Origin: Mesorhizobium caraganae
Lineage (GTDB): Bacteria; Pseudomonadota; Alphaproteobacteria; Rhizobiales; Rhizobiaceae
Length of the DNA: 64,000 nt
Assembly (NCBI RefSeq): GCF_016836705.1
Contig: NZ_JAFCGY010000014.1
Location: 62,001 to 126,000, forward strand
Direction: 5' to 3'
How positions within the stretch are numbered: position 1 is the stretch's first letter; each line of letters begins with the position of its first letter. The notes under the pieces are model-generated. The model did no database searches, had not been told where the DNA came from, and saw only the letters and a program-made list of their open reading frames with translations. Position numbers and translations under genes: made by a program. Below, in pieces: positions 1 to 8,664 of this stretch.

Positions 1-405
1 TTCCCGCTGGCCATGGAAGGCGCGCTGAAGCTCAAGGAAATCTCCTACATCCACGCCGAAGGCTACGCCGCCGGCGAGCTGAAGCACGGCCCGATCGCGC
101 TGATCGACGAGAACATGCCGGTCATCGTCATCGCGCCGCATGACCGCATCTTCGAAAAGACCGTGTCGAACATGCAGGAAGTGGCGGCGCGCGGCGGCAA
201 GATCATCCTGATCACCGACGCCAAGGGCGCGGCGCAGGTCAGCGTCAAGACGATGGAGACCATCATCTTGCCCGACGTGCCGGAAATCATCTCGCCCATC
301 ATCTACGCGCTGCCGATCCAGATGCTGGCCTACTACGCCGCCGTCTTCATGGGCACCGACGTCGACCAGCCGCGCAATCTGGCGAAATCGGTGACGGTGG
401 AGTAG
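1..405 (+). CDS. glmS: Glutamine-fructose-6-phosphate aminotransferase, C-terminal part (truncated by window start)
   Basis: The last 134 codons of GlmS, open to the left edge of the window. The enzyme makes glucosamine-6-phosphate from fructose-6-phosphate and glutamine, the first step towards UDP-GlcNAc for peptidoglycan and LPS. What is visible is the second SIS (sugar isomerase) domain: the ALKLKEISYIHAEGY segment followed by AGELKHGPIAL, and the C-terminal tail DQPRNLAKSVTVE, which is the family's usual end and carries the catalytic loop. The glutaminase domain lies outside the window. Identity is very secure. Confidence 0.97.
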   Translation, partial: FPLAMEGALKLKEISYIHAEGYAAGELKHGPIALIDENMPVIVIAPHDRIFEKTVSNMQEVAARGGKIILITDAKGAAQVSVKTMETIILPDVPEIISPIIYALPIQMLAYYAAVFMGTDVDQPRNLAKSVTVE

Positions 406-422
406 GTTCCCGGCACGAACTC

Positions 423-480
423 GTATCAGTCATTGATACTTCAATGTTGCAAGTCATCTTGTATCAGAGTATGATACAAG
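423..480. promoter_or_regulatory. Two copies of a palindromic operator upstream of higBA
   Basis: Two copies of GTATCA-N5-TGATAC lie at 423-439 and 461-477, with centres 38 bp apart. In the second copy the arms extend to nine perfect bases (CTTGTATCA / TGATACAAG, 458-480), ending directly before the toxin start codon. Antitoxins of the HigA family bind such palindromes and repress their own operon, so these are the likely HigA sites. The sequence symmetry is seen directly; the binding is inferred. Confidence 0.75.
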
Positions 481-764
481 ATGAGGGGTGCAACTTTGAT
501 CGTTTCGTTCAAAGGCAGGGCGGTCGAAGCGGTTGCAGCGGGTAAGGCACCGAAAGGCTTTCCGTCAGATTTGGTCGCTCGCGCTGAGCGTCGTCTTCGA
601 GCAATCGACAATGCCGTCCAAGCTGAACGACCTTCGATCGCCGCCCGGAAACCACCTCGATTCGTGCCGGACAGCATTCGATACGCATCAACGACCAATG
701 GCGCATCTGTTTCAGGTGGACCACTGCAGGTGCCGAAGACGTGGAGATCGTTGACTACCATTGA
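481..764 (+). pseudogene. higB: HigB-type toxin (RelE/ParE superfamily), inactivated by two frame-changing lesions
   Basis: Three consecutive reading frames together spell one HigB toxin. The first frame gives IVSFKGRAVEAVAAGKAPKG and continues to about 618. The second, from about 619 to 660, gives KLNDLRSPPGN. The third, 663-764, gives RAGQHSIRINDQWRICF and ends in VEIVDYH plus stop. The first shift is best explained by one extra C at 618/619. The second fits a deletion of about 14 bases that also removes the usual five residues between the conserved NRLE and DRAGQ segments. HigB is a ribosome-dependent mRNA endonuclease, and this copy should be inactive. ATG 481 or TTG 496 could be the original start. 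The intact antitoxin follows 33 bp downstream. Confidence 0.85.
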
Positions 765-797
765 GCGGGCACTCGCCCTAACCCTTTGAGGATATTG

Positions 798-1097
798 ATG
801 CCCAAGTTCGCACGCCCCATTCACCCCGGAGAATTCCTGCGGGAAGAGTATCTTGTTCCACTCGGCATGAGTGCCGGTGCGCTCGCGAAGAAGCTCAACC
901 TCCCGCGCACCCGTATCGAGCGTATTGCCAAGGAGGAGATCGGTCTGACCCCCGACACAGCCTTGCGCCTCGCCCGTTTTTTCAACACGACGCCTCAGTT
1001 CTGGATGAATTTTCAACAGGCCTATGAACTGGAAACCGAGGCCGAGAAACTGGCGCCGGAACTTGAGAAGATCGAACCGCTCGAAGCGGCGGCTTAA
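798..1097 (+). CDS. higA: HigA family antitoxin, XRE-type HTH protein
   Basis: A 99-residue antitoxin of the HigA/VapI family, with the N-terminal RPIHPGEFLREEYLVPLGMS motif, an XRE helix-turn-helix around residues 20-55 (ALAKKLNLPRTRIERI) and the C-terminal FFNTTPQFWMNFQQAYELE signature. It would normally bind HigB and repress the operon through the palindromes at 423-480. ATG 798 is chosen over the upstream in-frame TTG 786 because a GAGGA sequence lies about six bases before it. The reading frame is intact although its cognate toxin is broken, so it may persist as a solo repressor or anti-toxin. Confidence 0.93.
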   Translation: MPKFARPIHPGEFLREEYLVPLGMSAGALAKKLNLPRTRIERIAKEEIGLTPDTALRLARFFNTTPQFWMNFQQAYELETEAEKLAPELEKIEPLEAAA

Positions 1098-1179
1098 TCG
1101 GTTCTTTTAAAAACTTCGTAGTTTCAAAGCGACTTCGGGTTCACTAATGTTGCGCTGCAACCTGCGCCCCCGGTGAACC

Positions 1180-1938
1180 ATGTCCGATGCTCCCAGAACT
1201 TCAGGCATGACCCGGCTGAGGAACTATTTCCTCACAGGCTTCATCGTCTGCGCGCCGTTGGCGATCACCGCCTATATCGCCTGGTCGTTCATCGGCTGGG
1301 TCGATTCGTGGGTAAAGCCGTACATTCCGGCACGCTACAGCCCCGACACCTATCTGCCGTTTCCGGTTCCGGGTTTCGGCCTGATCGTGGCGCTGATCCT
1401 GATCACGCTGATCGGCTTCATGACCGCCAACATCGTCGGCCGAGCCATCGTCAATTTCGGTGAGCGACTGCTGGGCCGCATGCCGCTGGTGCGCGGCATC
1501 TATGGTTCGCTGAAGCAGATTTTCCAGACGGTGCTGTCGAACAAGGGCGACATGTTCCGCCAGGTCGGGCTGGTCGAATATCCGCGCAAGGGCGTCTGGT
1601 CGCTGGTCTTCGTCGCCAGCGAGAAGGAAACCGAGATCAACCGGAAGCTCGACCGGGAGGGCGACCCGATGATCGCCGTCTTCATGCCATGCACGCCGAA
1701 CCCGACCACCGGGTTCCTGATGTATGTGCCGAAATCCGACATCGTGCTGCTCGACATGACGATCGAGGACGGCGCCAGGCTGATCGTTTCGGCCGGGCTG
1801 GTGGCGCCCGAGGTCAAGCCGAAAATGGTGACGGTGAACGGTGAGCCGATCGAAGGAGATCTCGCCAATCCGCCGCTTGGCGCCCTGGCTCAACCGGCGC
1901 GCAAGAGCCGAACAGCCTCGTCACGGCCGAACAGATAG
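1180..1938 (+). CDS. DUF502 family inner-membrane protein
   Basis: 252 residues, a typical length for DUF502 (PF04367). Two hydrophobic helices lie near residues 14-38 (FLTGFIVCAPLAITAYIAW) and 64-88 (FGLIVALILITLIGFMTAN). Next come the family motif around PLVRGIYGSLKQ and a soluble C-terminal half with FMPCTPNPTTGFL. The function is unknown; plant relatives (LCV/COV) affect vascular development. The 3' end overlaps the end of the convergent recG by 49 bp, so the last 16 codons are read antisense to recG coding sequence. The low-complexity tail suggests that the stop was displaced into recG. Confidence 0.9.
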   Translation: MSDAPRTSGMTRLRNYFLTGFIVCAPLAITAYIAWSFIGWVDSWVKPYIPARYSPDTYLPFPVPGFGLIVALILITLIGFMTANIVGRAIVNFGERLLGRMPLVRGIYGSLKQIFQTVLSNKGDMFRQVGLVEYPRKGVWSLVFVASEKETEINRKLDREGDPMIAVFMPCTPNPTTGFLMYVPKSDIVLLDMTIEDGARLIVSAGLVAPEVKPKMVTVNGEPIEGDLANPPLGALAQPARKSRTASSRPNR

Positions 1939-3998
1939 AGCAACAGGCGCAATGCTTCGCCACGCTGGGATTGCAGTTCCGGATCGCGCGACAGGACCAG
2001 CCTTGCATCGTCGCGGGCGGCTTCGAGCAGGTCGGCATGCGCCTCGATGCGCGCCACCTGGAAGCCCGGCGTGCCGGATTGGCGGGTGCCCAACAACTCG
2101 CCTTCGCCGCGCAGTTTCAGATCCTCCTCGGCGATCAGGAACCCGTCCTCGGTCTCGCGCATCACCGACAGCCGGCGTTTGGCCGTCTCGCCGAGCGGGT
2201 CCTTGTAGAGCAATACGCAAGAGGAGGGCTTGTCGCCGCGCCCGACGCGGCCGCGCAACTGGTGCAGTTGGGCCAAACCAAAACGTTCGGCATGCTCGAT
2301 GACCATGATCGTGGCATCCGGCACGTCGACGCCGACTTCGATGACCGTGGTGGCGATCAGGATGCGGGTCTCGCCGACCTTGAAGGCGCGCATCGCCTCG
2401 TCCTTTTCGGCGCCCTTCATGCGGCCATGGACGAGGCCGATGCGGTCGCCGAACAAAGGTTGCAGCGAGGCAAGACGGTCCTCGGCCGACATCAGCTTGA
2501 TCTCTTCGGATTCCTCGACCAGCGGGCAGATCCAGTAGATCTTCTGGCCGTCAGCAACGGCGTCGAGCATGCGGCCGACCAGTTCGTCGAGCCGCTCCAG
2601 CGGCAAAGTGACGGTGCGGATCGGCTGGCGGCCGACCGGTTTTTCCGTCAGCTTGGAGACGTCCATGTCGCCGAAAGCGGTCAGCACCAGAGTGCGCGGG
2701 ATCGGAGTCGCCGTCATCACCAGCATGTCGGGCGCGTCGCCCTTGGCGGTGATGGCAAGCCGCTGGTGGACGCCGAAGCGGTGTTGTTCGTCGACGACGG
2801 CAAAGACGAGGTCGTGATAGGTCACCGTTTCCTGAAACAGCGCATGGGTGCCGACGACGATGTCGATGTCGCCGCTGGCAAGACCTGCCAGCGTTTCGGT
2901 GCGCTCGCGGCCCTTCTCCCGGCCGGTCAGGATGGCGACACGCAGGCCGGCCTGTTCGGCCAGCGGCGTGATCGTTGCCAGATGCTGGCGCGCCAGGATT
3001 TCGGTCGGCGCCATCAGCGCTGCCTGTCCGCCGGCCTCGACGGCGCGCGCCATGGAAAGCAGCGCCACCACCGTCTTGCCTGAGCCGACATCGCCCTGCA
3101 GCAGGCGCAGCATGCGTTCGGGATCGGCGAGATCGGCGTTGATTTCGGCGAGTGCGAATTCCTGTGAAGGGGTGAGCTTGTAGGGCAGGGCCGCGCGCAG
3201 TTTCTCGACGATGCGGCCGTCGCCGATCAGCGGCCGACCCGACAGCCGGCGCACTTTTGCCCGCACCAGCGCCAGCGACACCTGGCCGGCCAGCAACTCG
3301 TCATAGGCGAGGCGCCGCCATGCCGACCCCTCGACAGCGACGTCGATCGGGTCCGCGGGATGATGGATGCGGGCGAGCGCGTCGCCAAAGGCCGGAAAAG
3401 TCTGTTTGCGCATGAAGGCGCCGTCCTGCCATTCCGGCAGTTCCGGCAGCCGGCCGAGCGCCTGGCCGATGGCGCGCCGCAGGACCTTTGCCGACAGGCC
3501 GGCGGTCAGCGGATAGACTGGCTCGACCAGCGGCAGGGCTTCGGCATCGCTGGCCAGCGCGATGTGATCGGGATGGACCATGGTTGGGCGGCCATTGAAC
3601 CATTCCATGCGGCCGGAGACGATGACATGCTCCCCCACCGGCATCGCCTTTTCGAGATAGGCGGCATGGGCGTGGAAGAAGGTCAGCCCGATCTCGCCGG
3701 TGTCGTCGTGGGCGTAGACGCGGTAGGGCACCGACCGGTTGCCGCGCGGCGGCGGCTGGTGACGGTCGATGCGCACGTCGAGCGTGACGATGGCGCCTGC
3801 CGGCGCGAGCGCGATGCCCGGCCGGTTGCGGCGGTCGATGACCGAGTTTGGCAGCACGAAGAGAAGATCGCCGGCGCGCGCGGCGCGGTCGCCGAGATCA
3901 GCCGCCACCACCTTCTCGATCAGCGCGCCGACCTTCGGCCCAACGCCGGCAAGCGAAGTGATCGGAACGAACAGAGGGTCGAGGAGGGAAGGTCGCAT
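1890..3998 (-). CDS. recG: ATP-dependent DNA helicase RecG
   Basis: 702 residues, normal for RecG. The enzyme remodels stalled replication forks and branch-migrates Holliday junctions. The N-terminal wedge/OB domain covers about residues 1-230. The SF2 helicase core has Walker A GDVGSGKTVVAL, the DEAH-like box VVDEQHRFGVHQR and motif III TATPIPRTL. The C-terminal helicase lobe carries the Arg-finger region QLHQLRGRVGRG, followed by the translocation (TRG) motif region. It starts at ATG 3998 with LDPLFVPITSLAGVGPK, the conserved N-terminus. It is convergent with the DUF502 gene and overlaps it by 49 bp. Confidence 0.98.
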   Translation of the reverse strand: MRPSLLDPLFVPITSLAGVGPKVGALIEKVVAADLGDRAARAGDLLFVLPNSVIDRRNRPGIALAPAGAIVTLDVRIDRHQPPPRGNRSVPYRVYAHDDTGEIGLTFFHAHAAYLEKAMPVGEHVIVSGRMEWFNGRPTMVHPDHIALASDAEALPLVEPVYPLTAGLSAKVLRRAIGQALGRLPELPEWQDGAFMRKQTFPAFGDALARIHHPADPIDVAVEGSAWRRLAYDELLAGQVSLALVRAKVRRLSGRPLIGDGRIVEKLRAALPYKLTPSQEFALAEINADLADPERMLRLLQGDVGSGKTVVALLSMARAVEAGGQAALMAPTEILARQHLATITPLAEQAGLRVAILTGREKGRERTETLAGLASGDIDIVVGTHALFQETVTYHDLVFAVVDEQHRFGVHQRLAITAKGDAPDMLVMTATPIPRTLVLTAFGDMDVSKLTEKPVGRQPIRTVTLPLERLDELVGRMLDAVADGQKIYWICPLVEESEEIKLMSAEDRLASLQPLFGDRIGLVHGRMKGAEKDEAMRAFKVGETRILIATTVIEVGVDVPDATIMVIEHAERFGLAQLHQLRGRVGRGDKPSSCVLLYKDPLGETAKRRLSVMRETEDGFLIAEEDLKLRGEGELLGTRQSGTPGFQVARIEAHADLLEAARDDARLVLSRDPELQSQRGEALRLLLYLFGRDEAVRLLRAG

Positions 3999-4003
3999 GC
4001 CTT

Positions 4004-4205
4004 ACCCTCCCCCTTGTGGGGGCCCGTAGGACGGGCGAGACGCGTGGCTCGCCCCGGCAAGTCGATCCGCGAAGCGGAGCGGGGTGGGGGTCGGTGCGCG
4101 TCTAACTTTCGAGGAAGTCGGTAGGTCAGCGCCGTACCCCCACCCCGTCTCATCCGCTTCGCCTTGCGAAGCGTGCTCGCCGACCCTCCCCACAAGGGGG
4201 AGGGT
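4004..4205. repeat. About 200-bp palindromic intergenic element between recG and sdhE
   Basis: The outer arms ACCCTCCCCCTTGTGGGG (4004-4021) and its exact reverse complement (4188-4205) form an 18-bp perfect inverted repeat. A second pair of arms is nested inside (GGGGTGGGGGT near 4080-4090 and ACCCCCACCCC near 4136-4146). It encodes no protein and fills most of the 357-bp gap between recG and sdhE. The layout matches the mosaic palindromic repeats scattered in rhizobial genomes, probably non-autonomous and once mobile. Confidence 0.8.
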
Positions 4206-4355
4206 GGTGCGCCGGCGATATCCGCCAGGACAGAAGGAGGTGTTGTCAGGAGCGTTGGCCACGTGCGGATGTTTAGACGCCCACCCGGCTGTTGCAAGGC
4301 TGACACCGCCCTCTATCCACGCTATATGCGCCGCACCAAGCAAGGATGCGGCACG

Positions 4356-4643
4356 ATGACCGGGACGAAACGATCAAGCGAGGGCCTGGATATCAGGCGC
4401 CGCAAGCTGTTGTTCCGATCCTGGCATCGCGGCATGCGCGAGATGGACCTAATCCTCGGCACCTTTGCCGACAACGAGATCGGCGCCTTGACCGGCGACG
4501 AAATCGACCAATATGAAAGGCTCCTCGACATTCCCGACACCGAATTCCTGCCCATGGTCACCGGCGAGCGCCCGGTTCCCGGGGATATCGACTGTGCCGT
4601 CCTGCAAAAGATCCTGGCATCGCGCCGGACCATGACATTCTGA
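4356..4643 (+). CDS. sdhE: Succinate dehydrogenase assembly factor SdhE (DUF339/YgfY)
   Basis: 95 residues. SdhE (Sdh5 in yeast) promotes covalent attachment of FAD to the flavoprotein subunits of succinate dehydrogenase and fumarate reductase. The signature RRRKLLFRSWHRGMREMDLI, containing the essential RGxxE motif, is at residues 14-33, followed by the helical bundle sequence LLDIPDTEFLPMVTG. ATG 4356 is chosen because the family starts a few residues before the RRRKLLFR motif. It sits between recG and mfd, a common order in Rhizobiales. Confidence 0.95.
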   Translation: MTGTKRSSEGLDIRRRKLLFRSWHRGMREMDLILGTFADNEIGALTGDEIDQYERLLDIPDTEFLPMVTGERPVPGDIDCAVLQKILASRRTMTF

Positions 4644-4649
4644 ACACAA

Positions 4650-4693
4650 GCAATTCCAGGAAAAGTGCGAAGCGGTTTTCCGTCCGGAATTGC
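4650..4693. repeat. Short palindromic element upstream of mfd
   Basis: The inverted arms GCAATTCC (4650-4657) and GGAATTGC (4686-4693) enclose a second stem of the type GGAAAA / TTTTCC. The same architecture recurs at 29765-29831 and in reduced form at 58194-58230, so this is a member of a dispersed family. It lies between the sdhE stop and the mfd start and is probably carried in the mfd transcript. Confidence 0.7.
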
Positions 4694-4714
4694 GACAACC
4701 AAGACCGTGATTTC

Positions 4715-7700
4715 ATGAGCCTCATCCCAAAAATCGGTCTGCCGAAAGGCCGCGCCGGCCAGTTCATCGTCGATGGCGTCGCCGACGGCTACGAAGCCTT
4801 TGCGCTGGTGCAGGCGATCCATGAGATCGCGCCCGACAAGCCTGTGCTGTTCGTGGCGCGCGACGGCCAGCGCCTGCCGGCGATCACGGAAGCACTGACT
4901 TTCGCTTCGCCCGGCCTGCCGGTGCTGGAGCTGCCGGCCTGGGACTGTCTGCCTTACGACCGCGTCTCGCCCGGTTCGGACGCCGCCGCCAAGCGGCTCG
5001 ATGCGCTGACGGCGATGATCGCACTGGCGAAAAAGCCGCATCGCGCGGTGATCCTGACCACCGCCAATGCCTTGCTGCAGCGCATTCCGCCGGCCGACCT
5101 TGTCGAGGCACAGACCTTTCACGCCAGGCCCGGCAACCAGATCGACATGAACGCGCTGGTGTCGCGGCTGGAGATTTCCGGCTTCGAGCGGGTGCCGACG
5201 GTGCGCGGCGTCGGCGAGTTCGCGGTGCGCGGCGGCATCCTCGACCTCTACGCGCCCGGCTGGACCGAGGCTCTTCGGCTCGACTTCTTCGGCGACACGC
5301 TGGAATCGATCCGCGTCTTCGACGCCGCCACCCAGCGCACCACAGGCCAGCGCAAATCGATGGCCTTGCAGGCGATGAGCGAAGTGGCGCTGACGCCTGA
5401 AACCATCAGCCGCTTCCGCCGCTCCTATATCGAAGCCTTTGGCGCGCCGCAGCGCGACGACGGGCTCTATGCAGCCGTCAGCGAGGGCCGGCGCTTCGCC
5501 GGCATGGAGCATTGGCTGCCGCTCTTCTATGAGCGGCTGGAGACGGTGTTCGACTATCTGCCGAATGCGCCCGTCATCTTCGACCATCTGGCGCATGAGG
5601 CGCTGGCCGAGCGCCATACGCTGATCCTGGATCACTACGAAGCGCGCCGCAAACAAGCGGATGCCGCCTTGAAGGATGCCGTGCCCTACAAGCCGGTGGC
5701 GCCGGACTTGCTCTATCTCTCGCCGGAAAACCTCGTCGCGTCGCTCGGACCGCGCGAAGCCATCGACTTCACTGCTTTTGATGCGCCTGACGTCGGCGCC
5801 AAAAAGGTCTTCCATGGCGGTTCGCGCCATGGCCGCAGTTTTGCCGAGGAGCGCGCCGACCCCAACGCCAATGTCTTCGACGTTGTCGTGAAGCACATTG
5901 CAGACGAGCGCGCGGCGCGCCGCCGCGTCATTGTCGCCGGCTGGACCGAAGGTTCGCTTGACCGTCTGGGCCAGATCCTGGCCGAGCATCATCTCGGCAA
6001 TCTCGTGCCGGTGGCGACGCTGGCCGAGGTTGAAAAGCTCGAGCCCGGACAGGCCGCACTTGCGGTGCTGCCATTGGAATCCGGCTTCGAGACCGAACAG
6101 CTGGTCGTCATCGCCGAGCAGGACATTCTCGGTGACCGGCTGATCCGACGCTCGAAGCGCAAGAAGCGCGCGTCCGACTTCATTGCCGAGGCTTCGTCGC
6201 TGTCGGCCGGCGATATCGTCGTTCACACCGACCACGGCATCGGCCGCTTCATCGGCCTGCGCACCATCGAGGCGGTCGGTGCGCCGCATGACTGCCTGGA
6301 AATCCACTATGCCGGCGACGACCGGCTGTTCCTGCCGGTGGAGAACATCGAGCTTCTGTCGCGCTATGGCTCCGATTCAGCCGAAGCCTCACTCGACAAG
6401 CTCGGTGGTGGCGCCTGGCAATCGCGCAAGGCGCGGCTGAAGAAGCGCCTGCTCGACATGGCTGGCCAGCTGATCCGCATCGCCGCCGAACGGCAGATGC
6501 GCTCCGCCCCCACCATGGTGCCGGCGGAAGGGCTTTATGGCGAGTTCTCGGCGCGCTTCCCCTATGAGGAGACCGACGACCAGCAGGGCGCGATCGATTC
6601 CGTCATGGACGATCTCGGTGCCGGCAAGCCGATGGATCGGCTGATCTGCGGCGATGTCGGCTTCGGCAAGACCGAAGTGGCGCTGCGCGCCGCCTTCATC
6701 GCGGCGATGGAAGGGTTCCAAGTGGCGGTCGTCGTGCCGACGACGCTGTTGTCGCGTCAGCATTTCAAGACGTTTTCGCAGCGCTTCTCCGGCTTGCCGA
6801 TCCGCGTCGCCCAAGCCTCGCGGCTGGTCGGCGCCAAGGAGCTGGCGGAAACCAAGAAAGGCATCGCCGAGGGCCAAGTCGACATCGTCATCGGCACCCA
6901 CGCACTGCTGGGCTCGGCGATCTTGTTCAAGAATCTCGGCCTCCTGATCATCGACGAGGAGCAGCACTTTGGCGTCAAGCACAAGGAGCGGCTGAAGGAC
7001 CTCAAGACCGATGTCCATGTGCTGACGCTGTCGGCGACGCCGATCCCGCGCACCTTGCAGCTCGCCTTGACCGGCGTGCGCGAACTGTCCCTGATCGCCA
7101 CGCCGCCGGTCGACCGCATGGCAGTGCGCACCTTCATCTCGCCCTTCGATCCGTTGGTGATCCGCGAAACGCTGCTGCGCGAGCGCTATCGCGGCGGCCA
7201 TTCCTTCTATGTCGTGCCGCGCATCAGCGATCTCGCCGAAATCCATGATTTCCTGCGGGAATCCGTGCCTGAGCTGAAAGTCGCGGTGGCCCACGGCCAG
7301 ATGCCGCCCGGCGAGCTCGACGACATCATGAACGCCTTCTATGACGGCCAATACGACGTGCTTTTGTCGACGACCATTGTCGAATCCGGGCTGGATATCC
7401 CGACCGCCAACACGCTGATCATCCATCGCGCCGACATGTTCGGCCTGTCGCAGCTTTACCAGCTGCGCGGCCGTGTCGGCCGCTCCAAGGTGCGGGCGTA
7501 TGCGCTGTTCACGCTGCCGGCCAACCGCAAGCTGACCGACACTGCGGAACGGCGGCTGAAAGTGCTGCAGTCGCTGGACACGCTCGGCGCCGGCTTCCAA
7601 TTGGCCAGCCACGACCTCGACATCCGTGGCGCCGGCAATCTTCTCGGCGAAGAACAGTCCGGCCACATCAAGGAGGTCGGCTTCGAGCTCTACCAGCAGA

Positions 7701-8212
7701 TGCTGGAAGAGGCAGTCGCCGAGGTCAAGGATTCCGGCGAGGTGCAGGATGGCGGATGGTCGCCGCAGATTGCTGTCGGCACCGCGGTGATGATCCCGGA
7801 AAGCTATGTGCCGGACCTGCAGCTCCGGCTGGCGCTCTACCGCCGCCTCGGCGATCTCGAAAATACCGACGAAATCGACGCTTTCGGCGCCGAGCTGATC
7901 GATCGTTTCGGTCCGCTGCCGGAGGAGGTGAAGCATCTGCTCAAGATCGTCTTCATCAAGGCGCTCTGCCGCAAGGCCAATGTCGAAAAGCTCGATGCCG
8001 GCCCAAAGGGCGTCGTGATCCATTTCCGCAAGCGCGAGTTCTCCAACCCGGTCGGGCTCGTCAACTACATCGGCGAGCAGGGCTCGCTGGCCAAGATCAG
8101 GGCCGACCACAGCGTGGTCTTCATCCGCGACTGGCCGACAGCCGAGAAGCGTCTGGCGGGCTCGGCGGTCGTCATGGCGCAGCTGGCGCGGTTGGTCGAG
8201 AAGGCCGCTTAG
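4715..8212 (+). CDS. mfd: Transcription-repair coupling factor Mfd
   Basis: 1165 residues, full length. Mfd removes RNA polymerase stalled at lesions and recruits UvrA for transcription-coupled repair. The N-terminal UvrB-like module is followed by the RNAP-interacting CarD-like domain near residues 490-560 (GDIVVHTDHGIGRFIGL). The translocase has Walker A CGDVGFGKTEVALRA, the DEEQ box LLIIDEEQHFGVKH and TATPIPRTLQL. The C-terminal TRCF domain begins near LRLALYRRLGDL. The gene is codon-biased and intact. Monocistronic expression is likely, since the next gene starts 117 bp downstream. Confidence 0.98.
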   Translation: MSLIPKIGLPKGRAGQFIVDGVADGYEAFALVQAIHEIAPDKPVLFVARDGQRLPAITEALTFASPGLPVLELPAWDCLPYDRVSPGSDAAAKRLDALTAMIALAKKPHRAVILTTANALLQRIPPADLVEAQTFHARPGNQIDMNALVSRLEISGFERVPTVRGVGEFAVRGGILDLYAPGWTEALRLDFFGDTLESIRVFDAATQRTTGQRKSMALQAMSEVALTPETISRFRRSYIEAFGAPQRDDGLYAAVSEGRRFAGMEHWLPLFYERLETVFDYLPNAPVIFDHLAHEALAERHTLILDHYEARRKQADAALKDAVPYKPVAPDLLYLSPENLVASLGPREAIDFTAFDAPDVGAKKVFHGGSRHGRSFAEERADPNANVFDVVVKHIADERAARRRVIVAGWTEGSLDRLGQILAEHHLGNLVPVATLAEVEKLEPGQAALAVLPLESGFETEQLVVIAEQDILGDRLIRRSKRKKRASDFIAEASSLSAGDIVVHTDHGIGRFIGLRTIEAVGAPHDCLEIHYAGDDRLFLPVENIELLSRYGSDSAEASLDKLGGGAWQSRKARLKKRLLDMAGQLIRIAAERQMRSAPTMVPAEGLYGEFSARFPYEETDDQQGAIDSVMDDLGAGKPMDRLICGDVGFGKTEVALRAAFIAAMEGFQVAVVVPTTLLSRQHFKTFSQRFSGLPIRVAQASRLVGAKELAETKKGIAEGQVDIVIGTHALLGSAILFKNLGLLIIDEEQHFGVKHKERLKDLKTDVHVLTLSATPIPRTLQLALTGVRELSLIATPPVDRMAVRTFISPFDPLVIRETLLRERYRGGHSFYVVPRISDLAEIHDFLRESVPELKVAVAHGQMPPGELDDIMNAFYDGQYDVLLSTTIVESGLDIPTANTLIIHRADMFGLSQLYQLRGRVGRSKVRAYALFTLPANRKLTDTAERRLKVLQSLDTLGAGFQLASHDLDIRGAGNLLGEEQSGHIKEVGFELYQQMLEEAVAEVKDSGEVQDGGWSPQIAVGTAVMIPESYVPDLQLRLALYRRLGDLENTDEIDAFGAELIDRFGPLPEEVKHLLKIVFIKALCRKANVEKLDAGPKGVVIHFRKREFSNPVGLVNYIGEQGSLAKIRADHSVVFIRDWPTAEKRLAGSAVVMAQLARLVEKAA

Positions 8213-8329
8213 GGCGGGACTTTGCCTAGCAAAGGTCTCTCCGGAGGTCTGCGACGATTGGAGCCATTGAGGTATTTGGGCCCAAGGCGTCAGATGGATT
8301 CTGCAATTCATCGCTGAACGGGGAAATCC

Positions 8330-8662
8330 ATGAACCCGCAGACCTTCGATGAATACTGGCTCGGTTATCTTGCCGGCCATTCAAAAGCTTCGACCCGGCT
8401 TATCCACTATATCGGCCTGTTTTTCGCGCCGCTCGCAGGGATCGCCGCATCCTTTCTGGTCGTCTGGTGGGCCTTTCTGGTCATCATTCCGTTCTTCTAT
8501 GTCGCGGCTTTTCTCACTCACCCTTTCCTCGAGCACAACAGCAACAAGCCGTTCGCGGATCGGCCGTTGTGGAGCGCCATCGCGCTGCTGCGCATGCTTG
8601 CTCTCGATCTGACGGGCGGGCTCGGTCGCCAGCTCCGGCGGTTGAACGAGGTCGCCCGATAG
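8330..8662 (+). CDS. DUF962 / Mpo1-like membrane protein
   Basis: 110 residues of the DUF962 family (Mpo1/YGL010w-like). Yeast Mpo1 is an iron-dependent dioxygenase acting on 2-hydroxy fatty acids from phytosphingosine, and bacterial members are uncharacterised. The signature YLAGHSKASTRLIHYIG contains His residues typical of the family, with a further HPFLEHN motif. Two hydrophobic helices lie between residues 30 and 62. The stop codon is followed two bases later by the start of the next membrane protein, so the two are probably cotranscribed. Confidence 0.85.
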   Translation: MNPQTFDEYWLGYLAGHSKASTRLIHYIGLFFAPLAGIAASFLVVWWAFLVIIPFFYVAAFLTHPFLEHNSNKPFADRPLWSAIALLRMLALDLTGGLGRQLRRLNEVAR

Positions 8663-8664
8663 GC

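Noticed and set aside
4322..6307. Long minus-strand open frame (661 codons) opposite sdhE and mfd
   Set aside because: Antisense open frames are common opposite GC-rich coding sequence with strong codon bias; no family resemblance, and mfd is clearly the real gene.
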